Assembly: GCA_947579665.1 (NCBI GenBank)
Contig: OX388345.1
Span: 59,139,454-59,203,453 of the forward strand
DNA: 64,000 bases
DNA from: Sympetrum striolatum
Lineage: Eukaryota; Arthropoda; Insecta; Odonata; Libellulidae
Direction of reading: 5' to 3'
Shown: piece by piece, positions 36,202 through 48,729 of the stretch
Layout of the letters: each line of letters begins with the position of its first letter
Position numbering within the stretch: position 1 is the first letter of the stretch
Program-made: the position numbers and the translations under genes
Notes under the pieces: generated by a model
Told to the model about the DNA's origin: nothing
Seen by the model: only the letters and a program-made list of their open reading frames with translations
The model's database searches: none

Positions 36202-36924
36202 GACCTTCTAGGTTAAAATATTAGCAATATTTATTGGATGAAAAGCAGAATCTTGGTTTTGTCGATGTTAAATCCCTCTTCCTCGGCATCTATTTAGATA
36301 TTGCATGTCAATTTCTCGAGCAATGATTTTCAGAACAGATTTTCCCTTGAATTAATCAAAGAAACTATTAAATATAGAACAAAAGAAGCACCAAAAAGCA
36401 TCACAGAACATATAAGCTATGGCGACTTGCATATTTCTCTCCCAATGGGAGCATCTTCAAAACCCTGAGGTCGGCAAGGAACTGCAACGCCCGACATGGA
36501 AAAGAAGGTACAAAGTAACAAGGAACAAAAAAAAGTGAAGAGCGGGAAGCGGAATTAAGTGTCTAGTAATTTAAATAGATTTTTATTGAAATCTAGGTCT
36601 TGGTTCATGAGTTAGTTTCTATTTCTGTAGATGATTAAATTTTATAAAGAATTTAAGTTAGTATGAGAACTATGTAATAAATCTAATCTTCAAACCCTTA
36701 AGTTACGGTTCGAAGAGAATATTCGAGATGCAAGAGGGAATTCCAAGATCAATACGTTTAGAGGAAGCCCATCGACATTAAAATAAATTACACATTTTCC
36801 TATGATTCGACTTAGTTTCTTACACTGCTGCACAATCCTCCCCTTCCTCCGATTTTCTTAACATCAAACCGCATAAAGTATAAATAGCCAATCCCACTCC
36901 AACATTCCTCAGTTATATTCATAT

Positions 36925-36957
36925 GCTGAAGATGGTAACTTAGTTGCTGAAATACGC
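36925..36957 (+). ncRNA. Weak hammerhead-like motif
   Basis: CUGAAGA, an extra U, stem II GGUAAC/GUUGCU (six pairs, two G-U, UUA loop), then GAAAU and AUU. The C after GAAA is replaced by U, compensated by A in the NUH triplet. Stem I does not pair. It is probably a PLE terminal relic, or chance. Confidence 0.25.
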
Positions 36958-37089
36958 ATTGGGAAGAATCCCTAGCTAAGTGCAGTTACCGGAGGACCCT
37001 TTTACAGGGTTAGGTGAGTTCCAACCAGCGGGTCGGTGAGGAATCTCAACGGTGAGCGTGCTTGCAAACTCTAATAGGTTCTTTTGGTG

Positions 37090-37287
37090 AGAAGAAATTT
37101 TGGAACACGGCTGTTAATGAATTAGAGGTTCAAAATCTCCATTAGCCGTCTTTGTCGTGGTTCCTCACCTCATTCACAGGAAATCGGTTTTTACGGAAGA
37201 ATAGTGACTCCTTCCCGTTTTCTCCGAATACCGGTGAATGAAGTGAGGAACGCCAACAAAGACGGCTATTACAGATTTTAAACCTCA
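37090..37287. repeat. Palindromic repeat family, copy 2
   Basis: The left arm runs from GGAACACGGCTGTTAATGA through TTAGCCGTCTTTGTCG to CATTCACAGG; the right arm mirrors it from CCGGTGAATGAAGTGAGGAA to AAACCTCA. Arms of about 85-95 bp match imperfectly around a short centre. It sits about 0.6 kb upstream of the LITAF-A exon. Confidence 0.7.
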
Positions 37288-37914
37288 CGTTCTTTTGGCG
37301 CTTTTCAATTCCAATCGGCTAACATGGCCGTGCTCCATTTTTCCTCCATTAACACCTCAATATTGCCACCTGGCCAGAAGGCCAACTTCCAATGTAATCT
37401 TAAATAAATAAATATCGTTGATAATTTCAGTAGAAGCGTGCACTGAAGATTAACATCTGTCAGTCCTCACTAAATTAAGAATAAATTAGGAAAGAAAAAC
37501 TGCGCGACTAGAATAAGAAGTGTTCGCTACGGAATAATAAAGGTGACTGCTAAGGAATGTTAGGGGCTGTTGTGAATTGTTCATTTTTGTGTTTATCATG
37601 ATCAGGAAAAGCGAATTATTTGCGATGAGAGGAAGTCAGATATAACGAATGAATGGAGGGATGTAAGGTGCGAAAGTATGCAAGGCTGCGTATGTAGTGA
37701 AAGAAATATTCAAGGACAGGAAAGTATGGCGGAGCATAGCCAACGATTGGACTGCCTGCTTTGCTTCAACTTCTTATCTTCAACGTCTTATTTTCTCACA
37801 CTTCCTTGTACAAACGAGGAAAATGAATATTGGTTCCTGCACTTCCTTGTCGTATTCCCTATGACTTGGAGGTACTTTGATATGGAAAGCTAATCGATGA
37901 CCTTTTACGTGTAG

Positions 37915-38047
37915 CGGCGCCAGTGCCTCTTGGACCCCATCCTGCAACCGTGACCTGTCCTTCTTGCGGAGCAAGGGTGACGTCCAAACTGGAATACGAG
38001 CCTGGAATGAAAACACATATCTTGTGCTTGGTTATGTGCGCAGTCGG
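37915..38047 (+). CDS. LITAF-like gene, zinc-binding half-domain exon A
   Basis: A 133-nt exon with acceptor ACGTGTAG and donor GG|GTAAGA, phase 1 in and phase 2 out. It encodes APVPLGPHPATVTCPSCGAR, then a 24-residue stretch ending KTHILCLVMCAVG. CPSC is the first zinc-binding CxxC of the LITAF domain, and the hydrophobic end begins the membrane-inserting helix. The length and phases equal those of exon B (56158-56290), and protein identity is high around LGP, CPSC, KTH and MC-G. The second half of the domain must come from a downstream exon. The only one seen is 58320, which fits in phase. Confidence 0.85.
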
Positions 38048-38049
38048 GT

Positions 38050-38955
38050 AAGATGAGATTATCGATTTCATGCAGAGTTTCAATCGCCAACAAAAAAGAA
38101 TTATCTTGAAATCATGTTTTCTTCGAATAGTAATTTAAAATGGTTCTATGGAAGTTCATGACTGTTATTTAATATTAGAGAGAAAAACAAGCATAAAGAG
38201 CTTTGTGCATACTATATGTTGCATTAGCATAAGATTTTTCTATCCTTCAAGTTTTTAAGAGACTCAATCACAGATTTCAATCATTGGCGAAGATAATTTT
38301 GTAAATCTGGTCTTAATAGTATATAAAGCGCGATTAGACACAATTTTTATAAATTTTGACACAAAGCATCTTCACAATCAATACAAATATTGTGAAAGTA
38401 ATGATAAAATGAAAACCGCCCGAAGATTTAATTTGTTTTCTGGGAAAATGCATCCATATCGAATATCTTCCATATTAGTAGGTGCATTTAATCTTTTATA
38501 TGAAATACTCATTTACAGATTGGAGGATATTAATATTTGAAATCTGCCTGAAAAGAATTTTTTATTTTACTTACGAAATACTTCTGAAGTTTTCCCATAA
38601 GTATCAACAATTTACTCAGTTCTTCAAAACTGCCCACATAAGAGCAGCGTTTGAACGGAAACTTTTATTTATCTTCGCATTTCTTGATTCTTAACGCTCA
38701 CGTTAGTCTTTGCTAAAGAATTGAAATTTAAATAATACAGCTTTCCATACCTTGAATAAGAAAACGAAACACCCAGACGCATAATGAATTTCAATCTCCT
38801 GAAGTTTAACCATTTCAGCTGTTTCTCAGAATTTACGATGGGCCAAAATTACTTACGTCATAAAATTTAAGTGAAGCTAATTTGACAAAGAATGATACTC
38901 ATTCAAAATGGCAAAATCGGATTGTTACAAACAGACGGGAAATATATTTATTCAG
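38050..38955. other. Intron or intergenic, no second terminal exon found
   Basis: I searched here and onward to 53068 for a separate LITAF terminal exon (WPCC, then H-CP-C-A-LG-Y) for cassette A and saw none. Confidence 0.45.
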
Positions 38956-38961
38956 ATGTAT

Positions 38962-39272
38962 AAAGAAAGAAATATTGGAACTCGGCTGTTAATGAATTAG
39001 AGGTTCAAAATCTCCAAAAGCCGTCTTTGTCGGCGTTCCTACTCTTACTTCCCGGTAGTCGGAGAAAGCAAGAAAGGAATGCCGCACTTTTAAGATACCC
39101 AAAACTGTCCAAAGCACTTTTCAAAGGTACCCCTGAGTACGGAGACATCGCCTTTGAAAAGCGCTTTGGGTATCTTAAAAGTGCGGCATTCCTTTCTTGC
39201 TTTCTCCGACTACCGGTAAGTAAGAGTAGGAACGCCGACAAAGACGGCTTTTGGAGATTTTAAACCTCTAAT
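38962..39272. repeat. Palindromic repeat family, copy 3 (near-perfect hairpin)
   Basis: Inverted arms cover about 39001-39115 and 39150-39270 and are nearly identical, producing mirror-image open frames on both strands. The left side starts GGAACTCGGCTGTTAATGAA. The centre (39104-39170) is a second, imperfect palindrome with AAAGCACTTTTCAAAGG and CCTTTGAAAAGCGCTTT. A transcript would fold into a hairpin of about 110 bp. No protein is encoded. Confidence 0.75.
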
Positions 39273-39274
39273 TG

Positions 39275-41800
39275 AGATGTAAATTCTGCTATGAAGAATG
39301 TTGGAAAATTTGTATTCGGAGAAAATTTAAATGTGTCTCAATGGATCTTTGAATCATTCCAGATTATGGCTTTGCTGCTGCATTCCGTACCTCACTGATT
39401 CATGCAAAAATACGAATCACTTTTGCCCTAATTGCAATGCATATTTGGGTGAATATAAGAGGTAAATGAGGAATATGTGCGTTTACACTCTTTCATCAAG
39501 AACACGGGCAGTCGTACGAAGAGAAATGGGAGAACATTACAAAAATATTTCCGGATTTATTTCTTTTACCAAAGTGAAATCATGTCATTTTAATCCCTTA
39601 TTATATTAATATGCAGATTCAACGTATTAGTTCATACATTTTGATCACATTAATACAGTGTACTTTATTTTTTTGAAGTGTTTCGATGTTTTTCTTTGAG
39701 AGGGCGTACGTTCTCTCTAATATTGTATAACACAAATATTTTGTGCTGGTTGATTTTCATTGAAGCTATAGTTTTGTAAGGGGCGATAGTGTTTGTGAAA
39801 ATTGTAAATGTAAATTTGTAATATGTTAATTATGCTTAATAAAATTAGCTGCTTTATCTTATTATTTTCACAATGTATCGAGTTAGCAATTAAAATTTTA
39901 GAAAAATGGAACAAGAGAATTATTATTATTAGAATTTCCATAAAAAACTTTCAGAGCCCTAATGAAAATTATTTCAAACTTGTAAATAGATATTATTTCA
40001 TATATATGCATGGGAGCAAAGTAATTTTAATGCAAAGGACAAATAGAAACGTATTTACATCTATCCTACGCTTATTTTCGCTTCGATCACTCAAGATTAA
40101 CTTGTTTTTATTGATAAGTGATATCAACTTTGCGGAGAAGGAGATCCTTGAGCAGTTGTCTTAGTATTGTCTATAAACGTTTATGCTTCTTTTTTATTGC
40201 TGATCCATTCATATAAGAAAATGAAAATATGCAACATGATAAAACAAAGGCATCAATAATTCAAAATATAAATAGCACATTAAATAATCAATCCATGTCT
40301 TAATTTAAAAATATATTCAAAATATTGCAACATTTTTAAACCATTAACAGCTAGGAATTATCTTATATGGCAACGTTGGCAAAAAATAAAAGGAATAGAA
40401 AATTATGCACCATTTTTTGTACTGCTAACAAGGAGAACACCAGTTCTGGGGGAAACGGATTCAAACGAAATTTTCAGGACACATTCTCTGCTTAAAAATA
40501 ATGGACACAAGTCTGACCGTTCAACTCAATGGGCCTTCGTTTCTTTTAATTTTTAATATAGATTAAACATACAATTATGAATGTTTTCTTCAGCGAAGAG
40601 CTCCCTCTTTCACGTAATCCTACCTCCAACCTTTGGTGTGTATTTAGGAAGCACATTTTGATGAATGAATTGTTGGTATCTCTATGGTAAATGAAAAGAA
40701 AACAAGGAAAGGCTCTGATGTAATTATATATACACTTTCAAAAAAGTCTTTACTGAGTTATTTTCAAGTCTCTGTAAACAATAAAATCTGCTGAGGATAA
40801 CCTCTGGAATATGAATTTTGGCATTGAAAGAGAGATTATATATTTGAGGGATGGCAAAGAGAAGGGAGTCGTTTGGATAATTGTTAAAACACTCAGATAT
40901 TGTTTATTGCATTTCATCTAACGATTCTTGGTCAAAAATTGGTATTACAAACGAACCTCCTCAGCAGACTTTCAAGCAACCAAAAAACAATTTGAGGGAA
41001 TTAAAGAAATTTCGACGTTTTTTGGAGATGTTGAACGTAGTTCAGATTATGAATTTAATTTACTCAAAATCAATTTTTTAAATAAAGTTTTTGCTGGAAG
41101 AGCCGTAAAATCTTTTGATAGTCCAGATAAAATAAATAAACAGAATTTTAGTAATTTTTCGGCCTTAATAATATCGCGCAAGCAAACTACCCTATAATGT
41201 CTTTCGACTTTAATTCACAAAGTGGCTACAGGTATTTATATTTATTTAATTCGCTAATTTATTTCATCGTAAAAAAGCACTATTGTTATTGCAATAGTAA
41301 CGGATGCTGCAATTACGCACTTTTACTTCTAGCTCTTAAGATGTAATTTCTGCAACGATAAAAAATCATTATGTAATTACAGTAATCTTTATAAGTTTAT
41401 CGATGTAAATTTTCTTGTAGCCCTCGCTTTCAGGACATAGAAATAGGAAGCGCATGTAACGAGTGTTGATTTTTTTGTTAGTGGAAACTATCAGCATGAA
41501 GTTTCATAATGGGAATTCACCTGCCACCACAGTTATCTAGAGCCGTTGCACACATTGTCCATGAGGAGATATGTTTATTTTTCTTTATCTCCGATTTTTT
41601 ACAATTGTCAGATGGCTAATATCTATTTCAGTAAGGATTAGGCCTGATTTTAGCCATGAATCCCGGTTAGCTACCTCTGGGAAATATTTATTAAATAGCT
41701 TCTCCTACATTAGTATTTCAAAAGAATGGTAAACTGCTCATGATAATGGACGCTGTCTGAGGTCTGATCTTTCAAACGCGCACACAAATGTCATGAATAA
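39275..41800. other. Intron or intergenic, nothing recognised
   Basis: AT-rich sequence. Open frames at 39823-40164 and 40881-41197 show no motif. Confidence 0.5.
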
Positions 41801-41810
41801 TCGCTGTTGT

Positions 41811-41929
41811 ATTAGTTAAAAGTGCTTCAACAGCTTAGGTAATTTCGAACGTGGGCTCCCACCGGGTATCGAACCCGGGACTTCTTTCGCCAAAGTCTAA
41901 GGCGCTGCCCGCTTGGCTATCCGGGAACC
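41811..41929 (-). mobile_element. tRNA-derived SINE, full-length copy
   Basis: On the minus strand: GGTTCCCGGATAGCCAAGCG with a perfect A box TAGCCAAGCGG, B box GGTTCGATACC (one mismatch), 3' acceptor GGTGGGAGCC, then the family tail with TTCGAAATTACCTAAGCTG and TTGAAGCACTTTTAA. No target duplication is obvious. The tRNA-like head keeps acceptor and T-arm pairing, but the tail and its repeated occurrence show a SINE rather than a tRNA gene. Confidence 0.75.
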
Positions 41930-41934
41930 AGATA

Positions 41935-44900
41935 AAGTAATCAACCAGATAAGAATGTAATCTACGAAGTTTTGCAGCGTTTCCTTAATATTTTCCCTAT
42001 TTGTTGCAGTTCTCTCGATTTTAGAGGTGGGTATATTTTTGTTATTTCAATCACATAATTGAAAAATACAGATAATAAGCTGCAGTTAATGACTCTGGAA
42101 GAGGTTTAAGAATGAATTTTCATGCACCGAATGTTATTTCAATAGAAGTTGGGGTGAAAATGAATCAAATGGTTCGCCACAAGAATGAAGTTGAAATTCA
42201 CGCCAAAAGAAAGAACATTTGAATGAATGGCCGAAAAGCCCGAGTATGTAAAGGAAGTTTGCTTCTTTGGATGATGATCTTCCAATTATTATAAATACAC
42301 CTACGCCCCCATTTACACGGTACTTAATTAGCGTAAATGTTAGTTCGCCCAACTAATAACAACATTTTTTTTTAAATAATGATGATGTTTCGATTTGCGA
42401 TGCCCCATGGAATACATTCGTAAAATAAATTTTAAATGCGTACCTTTTTGTTGGTTGCATTTGTGAACCATGCTAATCGCTCCTTTATCGATTTGAAACT
42501 AATATGAATATTCAGATTTAAACAGGAAAATACAGTTTCACGGTAGTAAACAGGAAAATACAGTTCATATCATGGTTTTTCCATATCGCTTCCCTTATCC
42601 ACTGGTTATTATAATAAATAAGTACTATTAATAAAATAAAAACTATTTTGGAAACCATCCTCTTATTTAATATCTATATTTACATCAAAATCCTTCAACC
42701 CACCTTTTGTCGGGTTTAATATTTAGGTACTTAAGTACTAGGTTTGACTTGTTCGATTTCGATTTAAATAGCACTTTCATGGAACTGTCAACAGTGAAGA
42801 TCAAGGAAAAGTGCATTACAACAACATGCAATAGAAGCTCATATGGGTACAGCTTGAGCAATATAGGACCCGATTACATAAGAATGGCGTTCCAAGGTAT
42901 GGTCGTTCAAAGAGTTCTTTATAGACTCTAATCGTCATAAATTTATCCGTCTCAATGTAGTGAGCGTTAATTATTTGTCAAGAGTTTCCACTACTAGATA
43001 CTTGCAATGATGTTGCCATTCTATATAGGTTAGGTATATAGGCTAGGTTTCCTTTGATTCTGACGTTATCAAGGAAAATTTTTATTGGGAACTTTTTCCA
43101 CGACCCTAGGATGAGTTTTAAAATATTTATCACTTAAATATTGATTCGATAACCTGTGACGAGCTGGTAACTAGGGTTGACTGGGCAAATCGGGACATAT
43201 GATTGTAGATTCTCTAACCATTGAATTTGTTACAAGGTAAATTTCAAGTAAAAACTTATAATTTAGTAATTATATTAATGGAGAATTAATTATAATTTAC
43301 TAATTATATAAATTGACAATTAATTAAAATTACTAAAAATTTGAATAAAATCAAATCATATCAAAGAAATTTGTACTGAGATACAGTTTGAGAAGTTTAA
43401 AATTTATTCTTTCGCAAACCCGTAGTGGATATAATAATAATCATTACTTGGGGTTTAATCTCGCCTTTTTCTTAGTATTCTAACTCAGAAAAATGTTATG
43501 TTATCAGTGACTTTTGAAAACTTTGCTTTAATTAAGTTTCACATCAAAATTTAGATGCAGTATTTAATTTCTGTTTTCCCTGTACAGTTGTCGTACAGCT
43601 AAGTATTCTATCAAGCTATGAATAAGCGTTTTCGATGATATCAAGTTTAACAACAGGACATGCAAGGAGTACATTCGGACGCGGGAAACACTACAGATAT
43701 CAAGAGTTGAGAAAATTCTTGGCGGTGAAAACATAGTTTCAACATCAACGATCGCCGATCCGTGTCGAGACTTGCTCTAAGAGTGTCCTTTTCCTGGGGA
43801 AATTCTTTTGTAAAATATGCTCCCGGGTTCGACAACTTGTGGGTGGCATACATGTGCTAAATAACCTCAGCCGTCGAAGAACTTTTAAAATGCCACTACT
43901 ACTGACATTATCCTCCTGTGTGACATTAAATCTTTGAGAACTAGGTTTCGCGAAACTGACACACTTGAGAATAACAGCAGTTATATTAAATCGGTCTATT
44001 TTAGAAATACATATCAGTTGAAGGGAATTCCAAATTCTGAAGATTATTATTGCGATAAGTTTCCTCGAAGTGATAAATGATGACGCATGTGGCACTTGAT
44101 GTCGCAATTGCATGTTCTTGGAAAGAAATAGCCTTCCTCGAATATGAGGAAAAGGACGGAGTCCCCGTGTACGCGAGAGCTGATTTACATTCTAAGAATA
44201 GTTTCCATTAATGGTATTAGAAAGTCTGGTTCCTCAAAAATATGAATATAGGTTTTTCTCGTATAACCAAGGAAAATAAATCACCTTAGATGAAAACATA
44301 GGTGAGATATTGTTGGTTTAAATTATTTACGAGTGAATCATTTTATTTAACAAAAGTCGCGGGTAAATACAAGTGTCTGCTCTAATATCAAATTTCTGCA
44401 GTATACATGTTTTAAAAATAAGGCCTAAATATTTCAAAAGGAGTAAAAGTTTTGGCGAAATAATTTATTTGCTGTTTTCCTATTTTTCTTCAACAGGAAT
44501 CGGAACTGTACCACCGTTAGAGGGTGGGAAATGGAGATGTTATGCATCACAAATTCCAATTACGGATCGGAATTGATTGAATAATAAAAAATAATGACAT
44601 TCGACAACACTCAAAAGATTCATTATCAATCTTGCCTTGCCTTATTGATGCTTTATAAGGATGAAAGACTCGGTTTCATATCTGAAATATGGTCAGGAAT
44701 GTTTTCGAAAGAGGGAAGGAGTCCTATTTAAAAGGAGTTACATTGAAAAATATGAAACATAACTGAATACTTGGCGATATTCTATTCCATACCACAGTAA
44801 AAATGTAATTATTGATAGGCACTATTCGACCAAGATAAATAACAGAAGCAACGCCAATTTTAATCCTGCTACTTATTTTTAGGGCTGTATAGGGTTCCGT

Positions 44901-45480
44901 GACAAGTCAGAGTGCGACAATTCCCTGAGTTGTCGGGTTACTACTGTACAGATCATGTACTACTGATTTTATTCTATGCCTTGTTGATTCTATGGATTTA
45001 TCCATCAATTCGTTTTATCAGTTATGGAATGTGTGTACTGTGAATACTTAGGAGAAAACTCAATGAAGTGATGACTTGTTTGCATCGTAGAGAATGGATA
45101 ATAGAGCTGCAAGTATTTTGACTTATACTACTTAACTTATACATCAGGATAGGTCGTTTTATATTTTTTTATCACAAAGTAATACCCGGCAAAGGTGGCC
45201 ACCCACATGGAAATTACAAATATATTTTTTCTAAACCGATATCTTCTGTGAAAAATTTCGACTCGACTTTCGAACAAACAAACGCGATGGAAACAATCAA
45301 GCCTCGATATGTCACTTGTATACACCAGGAGGGGGCAGAGATTCTTCCTGTGGGACCAAAAGAATGGGCAAATTCAGTCAAATTAAGCTGTTTTTTACTC
45401 TTAGCTACTTCTGTCCTCTATTCCTTCGCCTAGCGGCTCGTAAAGATATATAAATATATGTAAAAATTAATATATATGTA
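41935..45480. other. Intron or intergenic, nothing recognised
   Basis: No exon or bounded transposon was seen. 42519-42566 contains a tandem pair of AAACAGGAAAATACAGTT, and 43250-43345 is a run of near-repeated AATTATA/AATTAATT text. Confidence 0.5.
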
Positions 45481-45601
45481 TACTTAAAGGACTCAAAGAG
45501 CTTTTTCTTTATTGTTGGAATAGATGGGGTAGAATTTAGCAAAGTTTATTTATATATTTATCCTAATCCGCATACACAGAAAAATAAACTTAGCTAAATT
45601 C

Positions 45602-45976
45602 TTACCCATCTGTTCAAACAATAAAGAAAAAACTCTTTGGGGAAAACTTCCTTTTCTTGGTCCCATAAGTTACAAATCAGGAAATATACTCACTATATAC
45701 AACATAAAACCAGATTATTACACAATACACACTTTAAAGAATTCTCTGCTTAATAACAAAGACACGTTTAATTTTAAACTCAAAGGAGGAATATACAAAT
45801 TACAGTGCAATGATTGCGGTGCTATATACATCGGCCAAACTTCCCGCAACTTACAGACAAGAACAAAAGAACACTTACGCTCATTCAACAATGATTCAGA
45901 CACTGCACATTTCGCCAAACATTTATTAGAATACAAGCATTACTCCAACTTTGCACCCGCACTGCTACATCATTAA
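45602..45976 (+). pseudogene. PLE connector plus GIY-YIG endonuclease fragment
   Basis: The frame encodes NNKEKTLWGKLPFLGPISYK and NILTIYNIKPDYYTIHTLKN, the connector after Penelope-type RT, then GGIYKLQCNDCGAIYIGQTS with GIY, CxxC and YIG, TRTKEHLRSF, and AHFAKHLLEYKHY. It stops at TAA 45974-45976, before the C-terminal helix, because of a frameshift; fragments of the rest follow in another frame. No reverse transcriptase catalytic region is present. Confidence 0.75.
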
Positions 45977-46169
45977 CACAAAGTTGAAAACAAGACTATC
46001 TGGAAATCATTGAAATTACATACCGCAATGTATGCGACTATTACCTCGCAAACATTCATCTTTTCACCATACACTCTCCCTTATTATCTCTTGTCAACCT
46101 GCTGCCTCCCCTTCCCCCATCCACAGCTCCTACGCCCAACAGCTAAAGATTTTGTTGCATATATATCCT

Positions 46170-46207
46170 GTGCCATATGATGAGCGGTTAGCTCGAAACC
46201 TGTCGCA
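46170..46207 (+). ncRNA. Hammerhead-like relic of the second PLE
   Basis: UGAUGA, stem II GAGC/GCUC (four pairs), GAAAC, a 2-nt loop and GUC. Stem I would pair UGUGC (46169-46173) with GCACA (46204-46208), but four extra bases separate it from the core and the invariant C before UGAUGA is A. It is probably inactive. Confidence 0.4.
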
Positions 46208-46254
46208 CAATAAAGTTTTGTTTTGTGGAATATCGAAAGTTTATTTAATATGAT

Positions 46255-48325
46255 CCCGATTACGGAGTTCCACCAAGTTAAGGCTTCTTCGATTGAATTT
46301 ATATAAATTTTCAATCTTGGCGCCTCTCAAAATCTTTTTGGGTGCCGCAGCTGCCACGGCACCCACTGTGCGCACGCCTATGCGGGTTTTGCATTTCGTA
46401 ATGAAAAAAGCGGCAAAACGACACAACCTAGTACGGACCCACCGAAATACCGGTGTCTAAAAATCCAAACGTAAATTTCCGCAAAAATTGCGTTCTCAGC
46501 GAAAATGTAGTTCACAATCGTAAGGTTGGCACTGTGCTGTTACTCTTTCCAGCGATGATGTCAAACATGAGGTTATCGATAACCGAAGCGGTACTGATAA
46601 AACCAAAATAATTCCAATAAAGCTGATAACGCCGTAGTAGAAACGAAATGACGTCTCATTTTTCTCTTAAACTTATGAAAACGAGTAGAGATAAACATAA
46701 AACAGAACAATTAACCATAAATGAACGCATTCCAATGAAACATAGTCACGTGTCATGTTTTAGAATCAATATCACCTCAAGTGAAGTGTTTCTATGGAAG
46801 TATTGAAAATGTTTGGCAGATAACGGCCATTTTAGTGGAATCCGCGTCATCGTTACTACTTGGAAACGCTGTTGATATACGAGAAACTGTGAGAAATCGC
46901 TATTGGAGAGCTCAAATTAAAAATTAAATGGTCTTACATCAGACGAAATTTTCCAAAGTCCTTCCCTAAAATTGACTGTTTTCGAAGATGCATTAAATTT
47001 CTAATAGAGATATTCTTACATCACCCAATCATAGATTCCGCAATCTGGAGTAAATTATCATAAAATGTAGTTTATGGAAAACCCCTAGACTACATGAAAT
47101 GTCTTCATACACAATACATCAATTTCAACAAACTTTGCAATTTTTCTAAAAGCAACACCATACATCATAAAACTATTCGTTCCAAAATCCCAATGGTAGC
47201 AATAGTTTGATTAAATTACGCAAATAAGGAGTTTTCTTTTTCGATAAGGTGGTGATCTTCATTCATAATACTCATAATTCGATTATAGGGGTGAATTCAT
47301 TCAATTATTTACGAAAAACAAAAAGGACACTCGAAACTTTAAACTGCTTCATTGCATTCCTGTTAAATCATTCACCCATACATTCCTAGATACAGAAGAG
47401 ATTCTTTTTTAATCAATAATAAAATATTTTTAATCGAAACAGTACCATACTTCGAACGTTTGTGAGGTTTGATGAAAATTTTTCATCATGCAGACATTAT
47501 TTCGTTTGCTCGTGTTAGCTGATTGTTTCATATTTTGCATAACTCTTGTAGAGAAAAAGGAAATAGGAATTCGAAAAATAGTCCAATAGCCATTAACTAT
47601 TAGCTCTCGACTTGTTTTTCATTTTCAAATAATTTATTTATTCGTGCGAAATCGAATCGAATATTTTGCAGACGGCTGGAAATGGAGATAGATTGTACAA
47701 ATTGATTTGAGAGAATATTGAACAGAATCAATTTGCAAGGAAATGGCGACATGCAATATCAACTCGAATCTTCCACATGTGTTTACTGATTACAAATTTC
47801 ATTCTAATGTAGTCCATAAAATGTTTTTATGTTTTGCTCGAGAGCCAGCGATTGCTTTCTGAATTCCTTCGACTCTAAAATTTTTGCTAAATCCACGGTT
47901 AAAGATTCGCGACCATAAACATGCGAAGGTCGGGGACAACTTTTTGAACCACTTCTTTCTCTTCAGCGTAACTTCATCTAATTTTACCTAAGAGGTCATT
48001 GCACCCTTGCGTCAATTGTGAGACGGCAACGTTCGACAATAGCTCATCATAAGCCACGGTAAACGGTGTGCTCGGTTATGAGACCCGCATGATATTGAAT
48101 GGGAGAGCTTAAATATGACGACAATGCGGTCCATCTTGCGGAATTGCAAGTCGCAAATGATGGCACGCTATAGTGGACAGCGGGAATTAATCCCGAGATA
48201 CATTCAGGGTGGGAGCGGACAATAATGGTCCAATATCCTCAATTGTCAGTGCCTAACTCGGTCAAAGGAATCACTCGATAGAACCCCAATTCTTGACAAG
48301 TTTTTCCTTCATTTCCAACGAGAGA
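46255..48325. other. Intron or intergenic, nothing recognised
   Basis: No exon was seen. Near 46341 a short inverted pair GGTGCC/GGCACC lies in GC-rich repeat-like text that includes GCGCACGCCTATGCGG. Confidence 0.45.
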
Positions 48326-48329
48326 CAGT

Positions 48330-48716
48330 CGCTTCAGGACCGGTTCTAACTTCCTTCCGCACATTTCTCCGTAATGGTGCACTCTTCGCAATGGCAATGC
48401 TGTTACGCGAACTAGTTCGCTCATGCAAATCACTACGTCATGTGAGTCATTCACATGCGACGTCAACGAAGATGGGGAGGTACGAAGAGTGGGGGATGCG
48501 GCCTTCGCGAACGGTGGAGCACAACGCCCTCGTCCGCCTCTCTACGGAACTAGAGAGAAAGTGGGGTGAGGGAGATAAGAGGGAACTCCGAAAAAACCCG
48601 CCGTTCTCTTCACGAGACTGCGGTCACTTGCGGGAGTTGCGTCGCAGACAGTCGAGCGAAGAGTCGCGGGAGGATCTCATCAAACGATAAATTGTTACGG
48701 TTTCTCAAGAGGAACG
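48330..48716 (+). promoter_or_regulatory. CpG-rich promoter of LITAF-like isoform B
   Basis: This is the most CG-rich block of the window outside 63400-63450, and it ends directly at the start codon at 48717. A 45-bp cluster holds ATGCAAAT (48423-48430, octamer), TACGTCA (48434-48440, CRE-like), TGAGTCA (48443-48449, perfect AP-1 site) and GACGTCA (48459-48465, CRE). The lower part (about 48600-48716) would be 5' UTR. AP-1 and CRE elements would suit a stress- or immune-inducible gene, but binding is only inferred. Confidence 0.55.
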
Positions 48717-48729
48717 ATGAACCAACAAG
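48717..48729 (+). CDS. LITAF-like gene, start exon of isoform B
   Basis: ATGAACCAACAAG|GTAAGT encodes MNQQ plus one base, phase 1. Joined to 53069 it gives MNQQGVPKGSSPPYFPPEGN and stays open through 56158-56290 and 58320-58422, 381 nt in all, for a complete 126-residue protein. The position right after the CpG-rich block and the perfect donor support it. A 13-nt coding exon is short, but tiny start exons are common in this gene type. Confidence 0.6.

Larger units (their letters stand above)
45487..46250 (+). mobile_element. Second Penelope-like element copy, 5'-rearranged
   Basis: The left part is an inverted repeat: 45490-45552 is an imperfect reverse copy of 45580-45641, which is itself coding sequence just upstream of the nuclease. 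Then follow the GIY-YIG coding region, a pyrimidine-rich 3' UTR, a hammerhead-like relic and the tail (ATAAAGTTTTGTTTTGTGG). It differs from the 22996-24184 copy and represents another PLE lineage. An inverted 5' segment suggests template switching or twin priming during insertion. Target duplications were not identified. Confidence 0.7.

Noticed and set aside
39005..39263. Two 78-codon open frames on opposite strands with nearly identical peptides
   Set aside because: They are mirror images produced by the palindromic repeat, not genes.
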